A DNA stretch of 64,000 nt from Methylibium sp. Root1272 (GTDB lineage: Bacteria; Pseudomonadota; Gammaproteobacteria; Burkholderiales; Burkholderiaceae_C), in the NCBI RefSeq assembly GCF_001425905.1, contig NZ_LMDY01000018.1:62001-126000 (forward strand), given 5' to 3'. Below the pieces are notes generated by a model. That model made no database searches. It had not been told where the DNA came from and worked only from the letters and a program-made list of their open reading frames with translations. The position numbers and the translations under genes were made by a program. Shown one piece after another: positions 19,353 to 27,810 of the stretch. Positions within the stretch are counted from its first letter, which is position 1. Each line of letters begins with the position of its first letter.

Positions 19353-20293
19353 CGAACGATCCCATCGATCCGCCCGCCGCCGCTGCGGTGCCGACGCCCG
19401 ACGCGGCGCGCAGCTTCTACGAGGCCACCGCGCGCCAGCGCGTGCGCGGGCTGTTCGACGCCGGCTCGGTGAGCGAATGGCTGCCGCCGTCGCAGCGCAT
19501 CGTCAGCCCCCACCTCGAACAGCTCGGCCAGCCACGCGCGCTGGACGACGGCGTGATGATCGGCCGCGCCACGCTGGCCGGCCGGCCTGTGCTGTTCGCC
19601 GCCGAGGAGCCGGGCTTCATGGGCGGCTCCGTCGGCGAGGTGCATGGCGCCAAGCTCACCGGCCTGCTGGAGCGCGCCGCGCGCGACCGGCCGGCCGCCG
19701 TGGTGCTGCTGCTCGACACCGGCGGCGTGCGTCTGCACGAGGCCAACGCCGGGCTGATCGCGATCTCCGAGATCCAGCGCGCCGTGTTCTCCGCGCGCGC
19801 CGCCGGCGTGCCGGTGATCGTGGTCTCGGGGGGAGCCAACGGCTGCTACGGGGGGCTGGGCATCGTCGCGCGCTGCTGCGACCACATCGTGATGACCGAG
19901 GAAGGCCGGCTGTCGGTGTCGGGGCCGGAGGTGATCGAGTCGCAGAAGGGCGTGGAGGAGTTCGACGCCAAGGACCGCGCGCTGGTGTGGCGCACGATGG
20001 GCGGCAAGCACCGCTACCTGATCGGCGAAGCCGACGGCTTCGCGCGCGACACGATGGACGACCTGCGGCAGGCGGTCGCGGCTTTCTTCGACCGGCCGGT
20101 GCCGCTGACGCTCGAGGCGATGGAGCGCGAGCACGCGGCGCTGGGCCGCCGGCTCGAGCGCTTCGGCGCGTCGCCGGACGCGGTCGACATCTGGTCGGGC
20201 CTGGGCGTGGCCGAGCCGAGGCAGCTGCCGCTGCTCGACACCGCGGCCTTCACCGCCCTCGCCGACCGCGTGAAGGAGCGCAGCGATGCCTGA
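19349..20293 (+). CDS. mdcD: Malonate decarboxylase beta subunit (malonyl-S-ACP decarboxylase)
   Basis: A 314-aa carboxyltransferase/crotonase-fold subunit. With MdcE it decarboxylates malonyl-ACP to acetyl-ACP without biotin. The MGGSVGEVHGAKLTGLLERA and LLLDTGGVRLHEANAGLIA segments are typical of MdcD, as is VSGGANGCYGGLGIVA with its glycine-rich oxyanion region. It overlaps both neighbours by a few nucleotides (mdcC by 4, mdcE by 8). Confidence 0.95.
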   Translation: MTNDPIDPPAAAAVPTPDAARSFYEATARQRVRGLFDAGSVSEWLPPSQRIVSPHLEQLGQPRALDDGVMIGRATLAGRPVLFAAEEPGFMGGSVGEVHGAKLTGLLERAARDRPAAVVLLLDTGGVRLHEANAGLIAISEIQRAVFSARAAGVPVIVVSGGANGCYGGLGIVARCCDHIVMTEEGRLSVSGPEVIESQKGVEEFDAKDRALVWRTMGGKHRYLIGEADGFARDTMDDLRQAVAAFFDRPVPLTLEAMEREHAALGRRLERFGASPDAVDIWSGLGVAEPRQLPLLDTAAFTALADRVKERSDA

Positions 20294-21005
20294 TGCACGT
20301 GCCGACGTATTGACCCTGTGCGATGCCCTGTTCCCCGGCGGCCACGACGTGCGCACGGAGGGCCTGCTGGTCTGGGGCAGCGGCCACAGCGCCAACGGGC
20401 CGGTCGCGGTGATCGGCACCCGCGACCACGCGGCGATCGGCGTCGACCTCGCCTATGCGCTGGCCGGCCGGGTGCTGCAGGTGGTGCGCGAGCACCCCGG
20501 CCGGCCGATCCTGATGCTGGTCGACACCCAGGGCCAGCAGCTGTCGCGGCGCGACGAGCTGCTCGGCAACGGCGGCTACTTGGCGCACCTGGCCAAGTGC
20601 TTCGAGGTCGCGCGCCTGCGCGGCCACCTGCTGCTGAGCCTGGTGTACGGCGAGGCGGTGAGCGGCGGCTTCCTCGCGCTGGGCATGATCGCCGACCGCA
20701 CCTATGCGCTGGCCGACGCGCAGATCCGCGTGATGGCGCTGCCGGCCATGGCGCGCATCACGCAGATCCCGATCGAGGAGCTGCAGGCACTCTGCCGCAG
20801 CTCGGCGATCTTCGGGCCCGGCGTCGACAACTACGCACGGCTCGGGGCGGTCGAGGCGGTGTGGCCGCAGGGCGCGCTCGCCGAGGGCCTGGCGCAGGCA
20901 CTGAGCGTGCCGGCGGGCCCCGACCCGCGGGCTGCGCTCGGCCGCGAGCGCGGCGGCCGCACGCTCGCCCACGACGTGGTGCAGGCGGTGCTGACGGCGG
21001 CCTGA
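20286..21005 (+). CDS. mdcE: Malonate decarboxylase gamma subunit
   Basis: A 239-aa partner of MdcD in the malonyl-ACP decarboxylase step. The sequence VYGEAVSGGFLALGMIADRTYAL corresponds to the oxyanion-hole region of the carboxyltransferase fold, and PILMLVDTQGQQLSRRDELLG is characteristic of MdcE. The start lies inside the 3' end of mdcD (8-nt overlap), consistent with equimolar synthesis. Confidence 0.94.
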   Translation: MPDARADVLTLCDALFPGGHDVRTEGLLVWGSGHSANGPVAVIGTRDHAAIGVDLAYALAGRVLQVVREHPGRPILMLVDTQGQQLSRRDELLGNGGYLAHLAKCFEVARLRGHLLLSLVYGEAVSGGFLALGMIADRTYALADAQIRVMALPAMARITQIPIEELQALCRSSAIFGPGVDNYARLGAVEAVWPQGALAEGLAQALSVPAGPDPRAALGRERGGRTLAHDVVQAVLTAA

Positions 21006-21018
21006 GCCGGGACTTGCG

Positions 21019-21708
21019 ATGGAAGCCTCTCCGCTGAGCGCCAGGCCGTGGCGGCACCGGCGCGTGTGGCTCGCACCGGATCTCGGCGCGGCCGAGCTGG
21101 CCGGCCTCGGCGACGCGGCCGATGCACAGGCCGTGGTCGACTGGGCGCGGGCCGGTCGGCCCTTCATCGGCCGCACCACACTGCCCGGCGATGACCCGGG
21201 CCGCCTGCCGCTCGGGCTGGCGCTGCCGCCGCAGCCGCGCAAGCGCCGCCTGTCGTTCACCGTGGCACCGGCTGCCGTGCGCCTGGTCTCGGCGCCGCCG
21301 GCGCTGGGCGACGCGCTGGCCCACCTGCCGCCGCGCCTGCGCGAACCGGCCGCGCTGCTCGAGTCCCGCGCCTTCGCGCTCGGCCTGCCGGTCTATGTGT
21401 TCGGTTCGGCGTTCTGGCAGCAGGCCAGCGGGCTCGACTACCTGACCGAGCAATCCGACCTCGACCTGCTGGCCTGCCCACCCACCGCAGCCACCGCGCG
21501 CGACTGGTTGCAGGCGCTCGCCGAGGTGCAGGCCGACAGCGCCACCCGGCTCGACGGCGAGATCCAGCTGCCCGACGGTGCCGGCGTGGCCTGGCGCGAA
21601 CTGGCGGCTGCGCCGGCGCAGCTGCTGCTGAAGTCCGACCACGGTCCTGCGCTGCGCGAACGGGCCGCGGTGTGGGCCGCCTGGGGTACCGTGTCGGCAC
21701 CATGCTGA
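21019..21708 (+). CDS. mdcG: Malonate decarboxylase holo-ACP synthase (phosphoribosyl-dephospho-CoA transferase)
   Basis: A 229-aa nucleotidyltransferase-like enzyme that attaches the prosthetic group made by MdcB to MdcC. The motif VFGSAFWQQASGLDYL followed by SDLDLL (residues about 130-155) is the GS...DxD metal-binding pattern of this fold. The gene overlaps mdcB by 7 nt. Confidence 0.92.
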   Translation: MEASPLSARPWRHRRVWLAPDLGAAELAGLGDAADAQAVVDWARAGRPFIGRTTLPGDDPGRLPLGLALPPQPRKRRLSFTVAPAAVRLVSAPPALGDALAHLPPRLREPAALLESRAFALGLPVYVFGSAFWQQASGLDYLTEQSDLDLLACPPTAATARDWLQALAEVQADSATRLDGEIQLPDGAGVAWRELAAAPAQLLLKSDHGPALRERAAVWAAWGTVSAPC

Positions 21709-22562
21709 GCCTGCCGAATCAGCTCCCGTTCCCGCACGTCGAGCCGGCGTGCGGACACGCGCCGCGCGCCGTGCGCAACGCCGCGGTGCGGGCGCTGCTG
21801 GGCGAGCTGGTCACCTACCCCAAGCCCGGGCTCGTGAGCCTGTGCGACAGCGGCAGCCACCGCGACATGGACGCGGCGAGCTTCGTGCGCAGCAGCCTGG
21901 CACTGCGCCGCTATTTCGAGCAGGCCGCCGCGGCCGGTGCGCAGGGCGCGCGCTTCGCCACGCTGAACCGACTCGGTCGCGAGGCCGAGGCGCGCATGCT
22001 GCGCGCGACCGGCGGCATCAACACGCACCGTGGCGCGATCTTCAACCTCGGTCTGCTGGCGGCGGCGGCCGGCGAGTGCGCACCGCAGGATCGCGCCCCG
22101 CTCGGCCAGCGCGTGCGGCAGCTCTGGGGCGCCGACATCGCTGCGCACCGGCGCGACGGCAGCAGTCACGGCAGCCGCGTCACCGCCACGCACGGCGCCG
22201 GCGGCGCGCAGGCCGAGGCGGCGGCCGGCTTCCCGTCGGTCTACCGCATCGCGCTGCCGGCCTACCGCGACGCGCTGGCGCGCAGCGGCGCGGCCAACGC
22301 GGCGCGCGTGCAGGCCTTCTTCGCGCTGATGGCCGAACTGGCCGACACCAACCTGCTGCATCGCGGCGGAGCGGGCGGGCTCGCGTTCGCGCAGACGGCC
22401 GCGCGGCAGTTCCTCGACGCCGGCGGCGTGCACCGCAGCGGCTGGCAGTCGCACGCGGTGCGCGTGCACCGGCAGCTGGTCGAACGCTGGCTGAGCCCCG
22501 GCGGCAGCGCCGACCTGCTGGCGGCCTGCCTGTTCGTCGCCGCCCTCGAACCCACACGCTGA
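21702..22562 (+). CDS. mdcB: Triphosphoribosyl-dephospho-CoA synthase
   Basis: A 286-aa CitG-family enzyme that joins dephospho-CoA and ATP to make the malonate decarboxylase prosthetic-group precursor. Typical segments are LVTYPKPGLVSLCDSGSHRDMD, GGINTHRGAIFNLGLL and SSHGSRV. The ATG at 21702 overlaps the end of mdcG; a longer in-frame start (21672) lies inside mdcG and is less likely. Confidence 0.93.
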   Translation: MLSLPNQLPFPHVEPACGHAPRAVRNAAVRALLGELVTYPKPGLVSLCDSGSHRDMDAASFVRSSLALRRYFEQAAAAGAQGARFATLNRLGREAEARMLRATGGINTHRGAIFNLGLLAAAAGECAPQDRAPLGQRVRQLWGADIAAHRRDGSSHGSRVTATHGAGGAQAEAAAGFPSVYRIALPAYRDALARSGAANAARVQAFFALMAELADTNLLHRGGAGGLAFAQTAARQFLDAGGVHRSGWQSHAVRVHRQLVERWLSPGGSADLLAACLFVAALEPTR

Positions 22563-22574
22563 AGGCCCATCCGG

Positions 22575-23498
22575 GTGCGCGACTTCGCCATCGTCTGCCC
22601 CGGCCAGGGCACGCAGTCGCCCGACATGTTCGACCTGGTGGCTACGCACCCGCGCGGCCGCGCCGTACTGCAGGCCTTCGGCGCGGCGCTCGGCTGCGAC
22701 CTCGTGGCCGAGGCGCAGGCCGGCATCGGCCTGAACGCGAATGCCTGGGCGCAGCCGGCGCTCGTCGCGCTGGCCCGCGCCAGCTGGGAGATCCTGGCGC
22801 CCGATCTGCCGGCGGCGCCGGCAGCCTTTGCCGGCTACAGCGTCGGTGAGGTGTCGGCCTGGAGTTGCGCCGGAGCCTGGGACGTCGCCACCTCGGCGCG
22901 GCTCGCGGCGACGCGCGCCGCGATGATGGACGAAGCCAGCCCGCCGGGCAGCGGCATGCTCGCGGTGCGCGGCCTGCCGCTGCGGGCGATTGTCGAGCAG
23001 GCCGACGCCGCGGGCCTGCACGTGGCCATCGTCAACGGCGACGACCATGCGGTGCTGGCCGGACCGACCGCCGCGCTCGACGCGGCCGAGACCGCGCTGG
23101 CGCCGCGCGGCGCGTGGCTGCGCCGACTCGAGGTGCATGTGCCCTCGCACACGCCGCTGCTGGCGGCCGCAGCCCACCGCTTCGCGGCCGTGATCGCCGA
23201 CACGCCGGCGCAGGCGCCAGCCGCGCCGGTGCTGCGCGGCATCGACGGACGACGCTGCTTCGACGCCGCGGGAGGCCTGGCGGCGCTGGCCCGCGCGATC
23301 GCCGAGCCGGTGCGCTGGGCGGACTGCATGCGCGAGCTGTCCGAGAGCGGCGTGCGGGTGGTGCTGGAGCTCGGCCCCGGCCGCTCGCTGGCCAAGCTGC
23401 TGGCCGAGGCCCAGCCCGACATCGACGTCCGCTCGGTCACGGACTTCCGCTCCTGGCGCGGCGTGGTCGACTGGCTGCGCACGCGGCTCGACGCCTGA
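22575..23498 (+). CDS. mdcH: Malonate decarboxylase epsilon subunit (malonyl-CoA:ACP transacylase)
   Basis: A 307-aa transacylase that primes the carrier protein with malonyl groups. It has the FabD fold: N-terminal FAIVCPGQGTQSPDMFD, nucleophile Ser in GYSVGEVSAW near residue 93, and the His of VPSHTPLL. The start is GTG at 22575. It is the last mdc gene; no dedicated terminator is obvious in the 146-bp gap that follows. Confidence 0.93.
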   Translation: MRDFAIVCPGQGTQSPDMFDLVATHPRGRAVLQAFGAALGCDLVAEAQAGIGLNANAWAQPALVALARASWEILAPDLPAAPAAFAGYSVGEVSAWSCAGAWDVATSARLAATRAAMMDEASPPGSGMLAVRGLPLRAIVEQADAAGLHVAIVNGDDHAVLAGPTAALDAAETALAPRGAWLRRLEVHVPSHTPLLAAAAHRFAAVIADTPAQAPAAPVLRGIDGRRCFDAAGGLAALARAIAEPVRWADCMRELSESGVRVVLELGPGRSLAKLLAEAQPDIDVRSVTDFRSWRGVVDWLRTRLDA

Positions 23499-23606
23499 GG
23501 CGCCGGCCTCCGGGTCGCGGCGCGCGCCGCGCCCTCCCGCTGACCAGCGACGCGGCCCCGGTGAAACCCCGAGACCGGAGGACTTGACGAAGCCTTTGTC
23601 GGCAAC

Positions 23607-23627
23607 TAATATGTCAGTACCATACCG
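23607..23627 (+). promoter_or_regulatory. GntR operator-like site upstream of the His-box hydroxylase gene
   Basis: Arms TAATATG (23607-23613) and CATACCG (23621-23627) flank the spacer TCAGTAC. Spacer length and sequence mirror the palindrome at 26304-26328. The site ends 17 nt before the hydroxylase start codon, where a bound repressor would block the ribosome-site/promoter region. Confidence 0.5.
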
Positions 23628-23644
23628 ACAATCGGAGACCCGCC

Positions 23645-24460
23645 ATGATGACCGAACGTCAACGCAAGTTCCGCGAACAGTACAAGTCCAACATCAGTCC
23701 GCTCTACAACGGGCTGCTCCACGTCGCGGTGATGTTCGCCGCCGGCATCGGTGGCATCTGGTATTGCGCCACGCAGCTGCAGAACCCGACCTGGGAGTGG
23801 CTGATGGTCGCGCCGGTGTTCCTGTTCGGCAACTTCGTCGAGTGGGCGATGCACACCCACGTGATGCACCGTCGCATCGACGTGTTCGCACTGCGCGCCA
23901 TCTACGAGCGCCACACCCGCGAACACCACCAGTACTTCACCGATAACGAGCCCACCATCGACACGACGCGCGAGTTCCGCATCGTGTTCTTCCCGTGGCG
24001 CGTGCTCACGGTGCTGGGCATCGGCGGCACGACGCTGGGCTTCCTGACCAGCCTGGTGTGGAACGCCAACGCGGGCTACATCGTCTTCATCACGATGGTG
24101 GCGATGTACCTGAACTACGAGATCTTCCACTACTGCTGCCACGTGCACGACAACTGGTTCGTGCGCAACATGCCCTTCATCAACACGATCCGGCGCCACC
24201 ACACCGCGCACCACAACCAGGGGATCATGATGAAGTACAACATGAACCTGTCGTACCCGATCGCCGACTACCTGATGGGGACCAGCGACCTGCGGCGCGG
24301 GCTGCTCGGCCACCTGTTCAACGGCTACAGCAACGAGCACGTGAAGGAAGAGCTGCGGCCCATCATCGCGCGCTTCCGTACCTCCGACGTGCAGAACACC
24401 CGCGTCACGCTCGACGGACCGATCCTCGAGAACGACGAGCGGCGCGCGATGGCGCTGTAG
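23645..24460 (+). CDS. Fatty acid hydroxylase/sterol desaturase-superfamily membrane protein
   Basis: A 271-aa integral membrane protein with helices near residues 20-40, 45-65, 115-135 and 140-160. Histidine clusters that would hold a di-iron centre are visible: HTHVMHRR (about 77), HTREHHQ (about 96) and RRHHTAHH (about 187). This is the pattern of the fatty-acid-hydroxylase superfamily (di-iron hydroxylases/desaturases). Substrate unknown. It sits between the mdc operon and a GntR regulator and carries an operator-like site shared with both flanking units. MMTERQ could also start at the second Met. Confidence 0.8.
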   Translation: MMTERQRKFREQYKSNISPLYNGLLHVAVMFAAGIGGIWYCATQLQNPTWEWLMVAPVFLFGNFVEWAMHTHVMHRRIDVFALRAIYERHTREHHQYFTDNEPTIDTTREFRIVFFPWRVLTVLGIGGTTLGFLTSLVWNANAGYIVFITMVAMYLNYEIFHYCCHVHDNWFVRNMPFINTIRRHHTAHHNQGIMMKYNMNLSYPIADYLMGTSDLRRGLLGHLFNGYSNEHVKEELRPIIARFRTSDVQNTRVTLDGPILENDERRAMAL

Positions 24461-24616
24461 GGCCGGCCCGACGCCTGGCTCTACACTGCGGCGGCGCGTC
24501 GATCGCGCCGCCCACGGCCACCTGCCGCCGAGCCGATCGATGCGGGTGCTGCGCCCCGGATCGCCTGGCGACCCCGGGGCGCGGTCACAGCGGCCGATCC
24601 GTAGAAGAGCAGCAAG

Positions 24617-25378
24617 ATGCCAGCACGCCCCGCCCCGACGAAGACCGCGCCGCGCCGCGCGCCCCTACAACGCCCGCCACGGCGGCCCACCGAGCGGCCC
24701 GCGCCCGATCCGCTCACCGCATCGCCGACCGTCCGCCCCGAGACACTGACCGGGCAGGCCTACCGGAAAATCGAGGAGCTGATCGTCACGCTCGAGCTGC
24801 GCCCCGGTACCGCCATGTCGGAGGCCGAGCTGTCCCAGCGCCTCGGCATCGGCCGCACGCCGGTGCGCGAGGCCCTGCAGCGGCTCGCGCGCGAACACCT
24901 GGTGTCGATCCTGCCGCAGCGCGGCAACCTGGTGTCCGAGATCGACGTGCGCAAGCAGTTGCGACTGCTGGAGACACGCCGCGAGGTCGAACGGCTGATC
25001 GTGCGTTGCGCCGCACGCCGCGCGAGCGACGACGAACTCGCCGAGTTCACCGCGCTTGCCAAGGCCTTCGAGGCCGCCGCGATCAGCGGTGACGCCACCG
25101 CCTTCATGCGCGCCGACAAGTCCTTCAACGACCTGAGCCTGAAGGCTGCGCGCAACGAGTTCGCGGCCGGCGCGATGGGCCTGATGCACGGGCTGTCGCG
25201 ACGCTTCTGGTTCCTGCACTACCGCCAGGCCGCCGACCTGCCGGCGATGGCCGCGCTGCACGGCCGCCTGGCCCGCGCGATCGTGGCGCGGGACGAGGCC
25301 GCAGCGGCCCACGCCCTCGACGCGCTGCTCGACAACCTCGAGGAATTCACCAAGGCGACGGTGTCGGTCGAGGTCTGA
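24617..25378 (+). CDS. GntR/FCD-type regulator, probable controller of the malonate module
   Basis: A 253-aa regulator with a basic, proline-rich N-terminus (residues 1-40), a GntR winged helix (about 42-108; LSQRLGIGRTPVREALQRLA recognition region) and an FCD effector domain. Malonate operons of Acinetobacter and Rhizobium are repressed by GntR proteins (MdcY, MatR), which fits the position 1.1 kb after mdcH. Three similar palindromic sites lie around it (16221, 23607, 26304). Regulation of those genes by this protein is inference. Confidence 0.85.
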   Translation: MPARPAPTKTAPRRAPLQRPPRRPTERPAPDPLTASPTVRPETLTGQAYRKIEELIVTLELRPGTAMSEAELSQRLGIGRTPVREALQRLAREHLVSILPQRGNLVSEIDVRKQLRLLETRREVERLIVRCAARRASDDELAEFTALAKAFEAAAISGDATAFMRADKSFNDLSLKAARNEFAAGAMGLMHGLSRRFWFLHYRQAADLPAMAALHGRLARAIVARDEAAAAHALDALLDNLEEFTKATVSVEV

Positions 25379-25403
25379 GCGGGCGGGCCGGGCCCGCCGT
25401 GCC

Positions 25404-26285
25404 TCACACGTGGCGGCGCTTCTCCACCAGTGTCATGAACTGCTCGTACTCGCGGTCGTCGACGCCGTAGCTGTGGTCGTCGTCCGGGAAGCGGCCGGTC
25501 TTCACCTCGTCGACATAGGCCTTCAGGCCCTGCACCGCGACCTCGGTGAGGTTGGCGTAGCGCTTGGTGAACTTGGGCTTGAAGTCGGTGAACACGCCCA
25601 GAAGGTCGTAGGACAGCAGGATCTGGCCGTCGCAGCCGGCGCCGGCGCCGATGCCGATGGTGGGGATCTCGAGCTGCTCCGAGATCACCTTCGCGATCTT
25701 CGCCGGCACCGCCTCGAACTCCAGCATGAAGCAGCCGGCGTCCTGGATCGCGAAGGCGTCCTCCAGGATCTTCATCGCCGCGTCGGCGGTGCGGCCCTGG
25801 ATCCTGAAGCCGCCGAACATCGCGATGGTGTGCGGCGTGAGCCCGATGTGCGAGGCGGTCGGGATGCCCGAGTCGACCAGCGCCCTCAGGATGTGCGCCT
25901 GCGACTTGCCGCCCTGCGGCTTGACCGCGTCGCAGCCGCCGTCCTGCATGAAGCGTGTGGCGTTGACCAGCGCGCGGTCCACCGTGTTGTAGCTCTGGTA
26001 GGGCATGCAGCCGAGCGTGAAGGTGCGCGGCGCGCCGCGCCGCACCGCCTGCGCGTGCATCACCATCATGTCCATCGTCGCCGGCACGGTGTTCGTGTGG
26101 CCGTGCGCGACCATCGCCAGGCTGTCGCCGACGACGGCCACGTCGACGCCGGCCATCTCGGCCCACTTCGCCGAGGTGTAGTCGGGTACCGAGGTGTAGA
26201 CCATCTTCTCGCCGCTCTTCTTCGAGTCGCGGATCTCGGTGATCGTGCGCTTCTTGCGCTCGATCGGGGCGGCGGCGTCGGCCAT
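25404..26285 (-). CDS. PanB-like (ketopantoate hydroxymethyltransferase family) protein with altered metal site
   Basis: A 293-aa protein of the PEP-mutase/PanB TIM-barrel family. Conserved features: VVGDSLAMV with Asp54, HIGLTPHTIAMFGGFRIQGR, and FEAVPAKIAKVI with the Glu equivalent to catalytic Glu181 of E. coli PanB. Two magnesium ligands of E. coli PanB look replaced: Asp84 (ADLPFMAY) aligns with Cys93 (LGCMPYQSY) and Glu114 (VKIEGG) with Gln124 (VKPQGG). There is no panC or panD neighbour. It may be a paralogue with a different reaction, tied to the malonate regulator by the operator 19 nt upstream. Pantothenate function is doubtful. Confidence 0.8.
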   Translation of the reverse strand: MADAAAPIERKKRTITEIRDSKKSGEKMVYTSVPDYTSAKWAEMAGVDVAVVGDSLAMVAHGHTNTVPATMDMMVMHAQAVRRGAPRTFTLGCMPYQSYNTVDRALVNATRFMQDGGCDAVKPQGGKSQAHILRALVDSGIPTASHIGLTPHTIAMFGGFRIQGRTADAAMKILEDAFAIQDAGCFMLEFEAVPAKIAKVISEQLEIPTIGIGAGAGCDGQILLSYDLLGVFTDFKPKFTKRYANLTEVAVQGLKAYVDEVKTGRFPDDDHSYGVDDREYEQFMTLVEKRRHV

Positions 26286-26303
26286 GGCGGTCTCCTTCGA
26301 TCA

Positions 26304-26328
26304 ATTGATATGTCACTAGCATATCAAT
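26304..26328 (-). promoter_or_regulatory. Perfect 9-bp-arm palindrome, GntR operator-like
   Basis: ATTGATATG (26304-26312) and CATATCAAT (26320-26328) are exact inverted copies around the spacer TCACTAG. The site lies 19 nt before the PanB-like start codon. It is the best copy of a motif also seen at 16221 and 23607. Confidence 0.65.
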
Positions 26329-26389
26329 GTTCCGCGGCACGCGGATACGGGGAAACGCCGCGCCGAGCCGGGGCCGGCCGCCCGGCCCT

Positions 26390-27760
26390 TCAGGAGCGGC
26401 CGGCGCTCTCGACGAGCTGCCGCGCCAGCCGGTTGTGCCGCCTCACCAGCGCGGGCAGGTCCACCGTCGTCAGGCGTCCGTCGCGCACCACCAGGCGTCC
26501 GTGGACCACCGTGTGGCGGGCGCGCGGCGGCTGGCAGAACAGCAGCGCGGCCAGCGGGTCGTGCAACGCGCCGGTCAGGCCCACGTCGTCGAGCGCGAAG
26601 ATCGCCAGGTCGGCCGCCATGCCCGGCGCCAGCGCGCCGATGTCGTCGCGGTTCAGCACCTCGGCCCCACCCCGGGTGGCGAGCTCGAGCGCTTCGCGCG
26701 CCCCCATCGCCGACGGCCCGCGTTCCGGCCCGTGGGCCACGCGCTGCAGCAGCATCGCCATGCGGGCCTCGGCCAGCAGGTGGCCGCCGTCGTTCGACGC
26801 CGAGCCGTCGACGCCCAGGCCGACCGCCACGCCGGCGTCGCGCATCGCCCGCACCGGGGCGATGCCGGAGGCCAGCCGCATGTTCGAGCACGGGCAGTGC
26901 GCCACGCCGGTGCCGGTGCGGGCGAACAGGCCGATGCCCGGCCCGTCGAGCTTGACGCAGTGCGCGTGCCACACGTCGCGGCCGACCCAGCCCAGGTCCT
27001 CGGCGTACTCGGCCGGCGTCATGCCGAACTTCTGGCGCGAGTAGTCGATGTCCTTGTCGTTCTCGGCCAGGTGGGTATGCAGCGAGACACCGAAACTGCG
27101 CGCCAGCGCCGCCGACTCGCGCATCAGCGTGCGGCTCACCGAGAACGGCGAACAAGGCGCGACGACGATGCGCAGCATCGCGTGGCGCGCCGGGTCGTGC
27201 CAGCGCTCGATCAGCCGCTGCGTCTCCTTCAGGATCGCCGGCTCGGCCTCCACCACGCGGTCGGGTGGCAGGCCACCCTGGCTCTGGCCGACGCTCATCG
27301 AGCCGCGCGCGGCGTGGAAGCGCATGCCGATCTCCGTGGCCGCCTCGATGCTGTCGTCGAGCGTCACCCCGTTGGGATAGAGATAGAGGTGATCGCTGCT
27401 GGTCGTGCAGCCGGCCAGCAGCAGCTCGGCCATCGCAGTCTGCGTCGACACCTGCACCATCTCCGGCGTGAGCCCGGCCCAGATCGGGTAGAGCGTGCCC
27501 AGCCAGTCGAACAGTTCGCAGTCCTGCGCGATCACGCGCGTCAGCGACTGGTACATGTGGTGGTGGGTGTTGACCAGCCCGGGCACGACGATGTGGTCGC
27601 GGGCGTCGATCACCTCGTCGGCGGTGGCCGGCAGTTCGGCGGCCGGACCGACCGCCTCGATCACGTGGTCGCGGATGAACACGCTGCCGTCGGCGATCTC
27701 GCGCCGCTGCGCGTCCATCGTGACGACGAGGCGGGCGTTGTGGATCAGCAGGGTGGGCAT
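26390..27760 (-). CDS. 8-oxoguanine deaminase (amidohydrolase family)
   Basis: A 456-aa amidohydrolase expected to turn 8-oxoguanine into urate and ammonia. The metal motif PGLVNTHHHMYQSLTR places H66 and H68; later ligands are in SLHTHLAEND, WHAHCVKL and LGVDGSASND. The NTHHHMYQ...LFDWLGTLYPIWAGL and APCSPFSVS segments separate 8-oxoguanine deaminases from other cytidine/guanine deaminase-like members. It is downstream of uraH, puuD and an NCS2 permease on the same strand, feeding urate into the same route, but a 582-bp repeat region intervenes. Confidence 0.85.
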   Translation of the reverse strand: MPTLLIHNARLVVTMDAQRREIADGSVFIRDHVIEAVGPAAELPATADEVIDARDHIVVPGLVNTHHHMYQSLTRVIAQDCELFDWLGTLYPIWAGLTPEMVQVSTQTAMAELLLAGCTTSSDHLYLYPNGVTLDDSIEAATEIGMRFHAARGSMSVGQSQGGLPPDRVVEAEPAILKETQRLIERWHDPARHAMLRIVVAPCSPFSVSRTLMRESAALARSFGVSLHTHLAENDKDIDYSRQKFGMTPAEYAEDLGWVGRDVWHAHCVKLDGPGIGLFARTGTGVAHCPCSNMRLASGIAPVRAMRDAGVAVGLGVDGSASNDGGHLLAEARMAMLLQRVAHGPERGPSAMGAREALELATRGGAEVLNRDDIGALAPGMAADLAIFALDDVGLTGALHDPLAALLFCQPPRARHTVVHGRLVVRDGRLTTVDLPALVRRHNRLARQLVESAGRS

Positions 27761-27810
27761 GGTGGCGGCGCTTGGAGGGGTTGCGAGACGTTCATGCGTC
27801 GAGACGGGCG

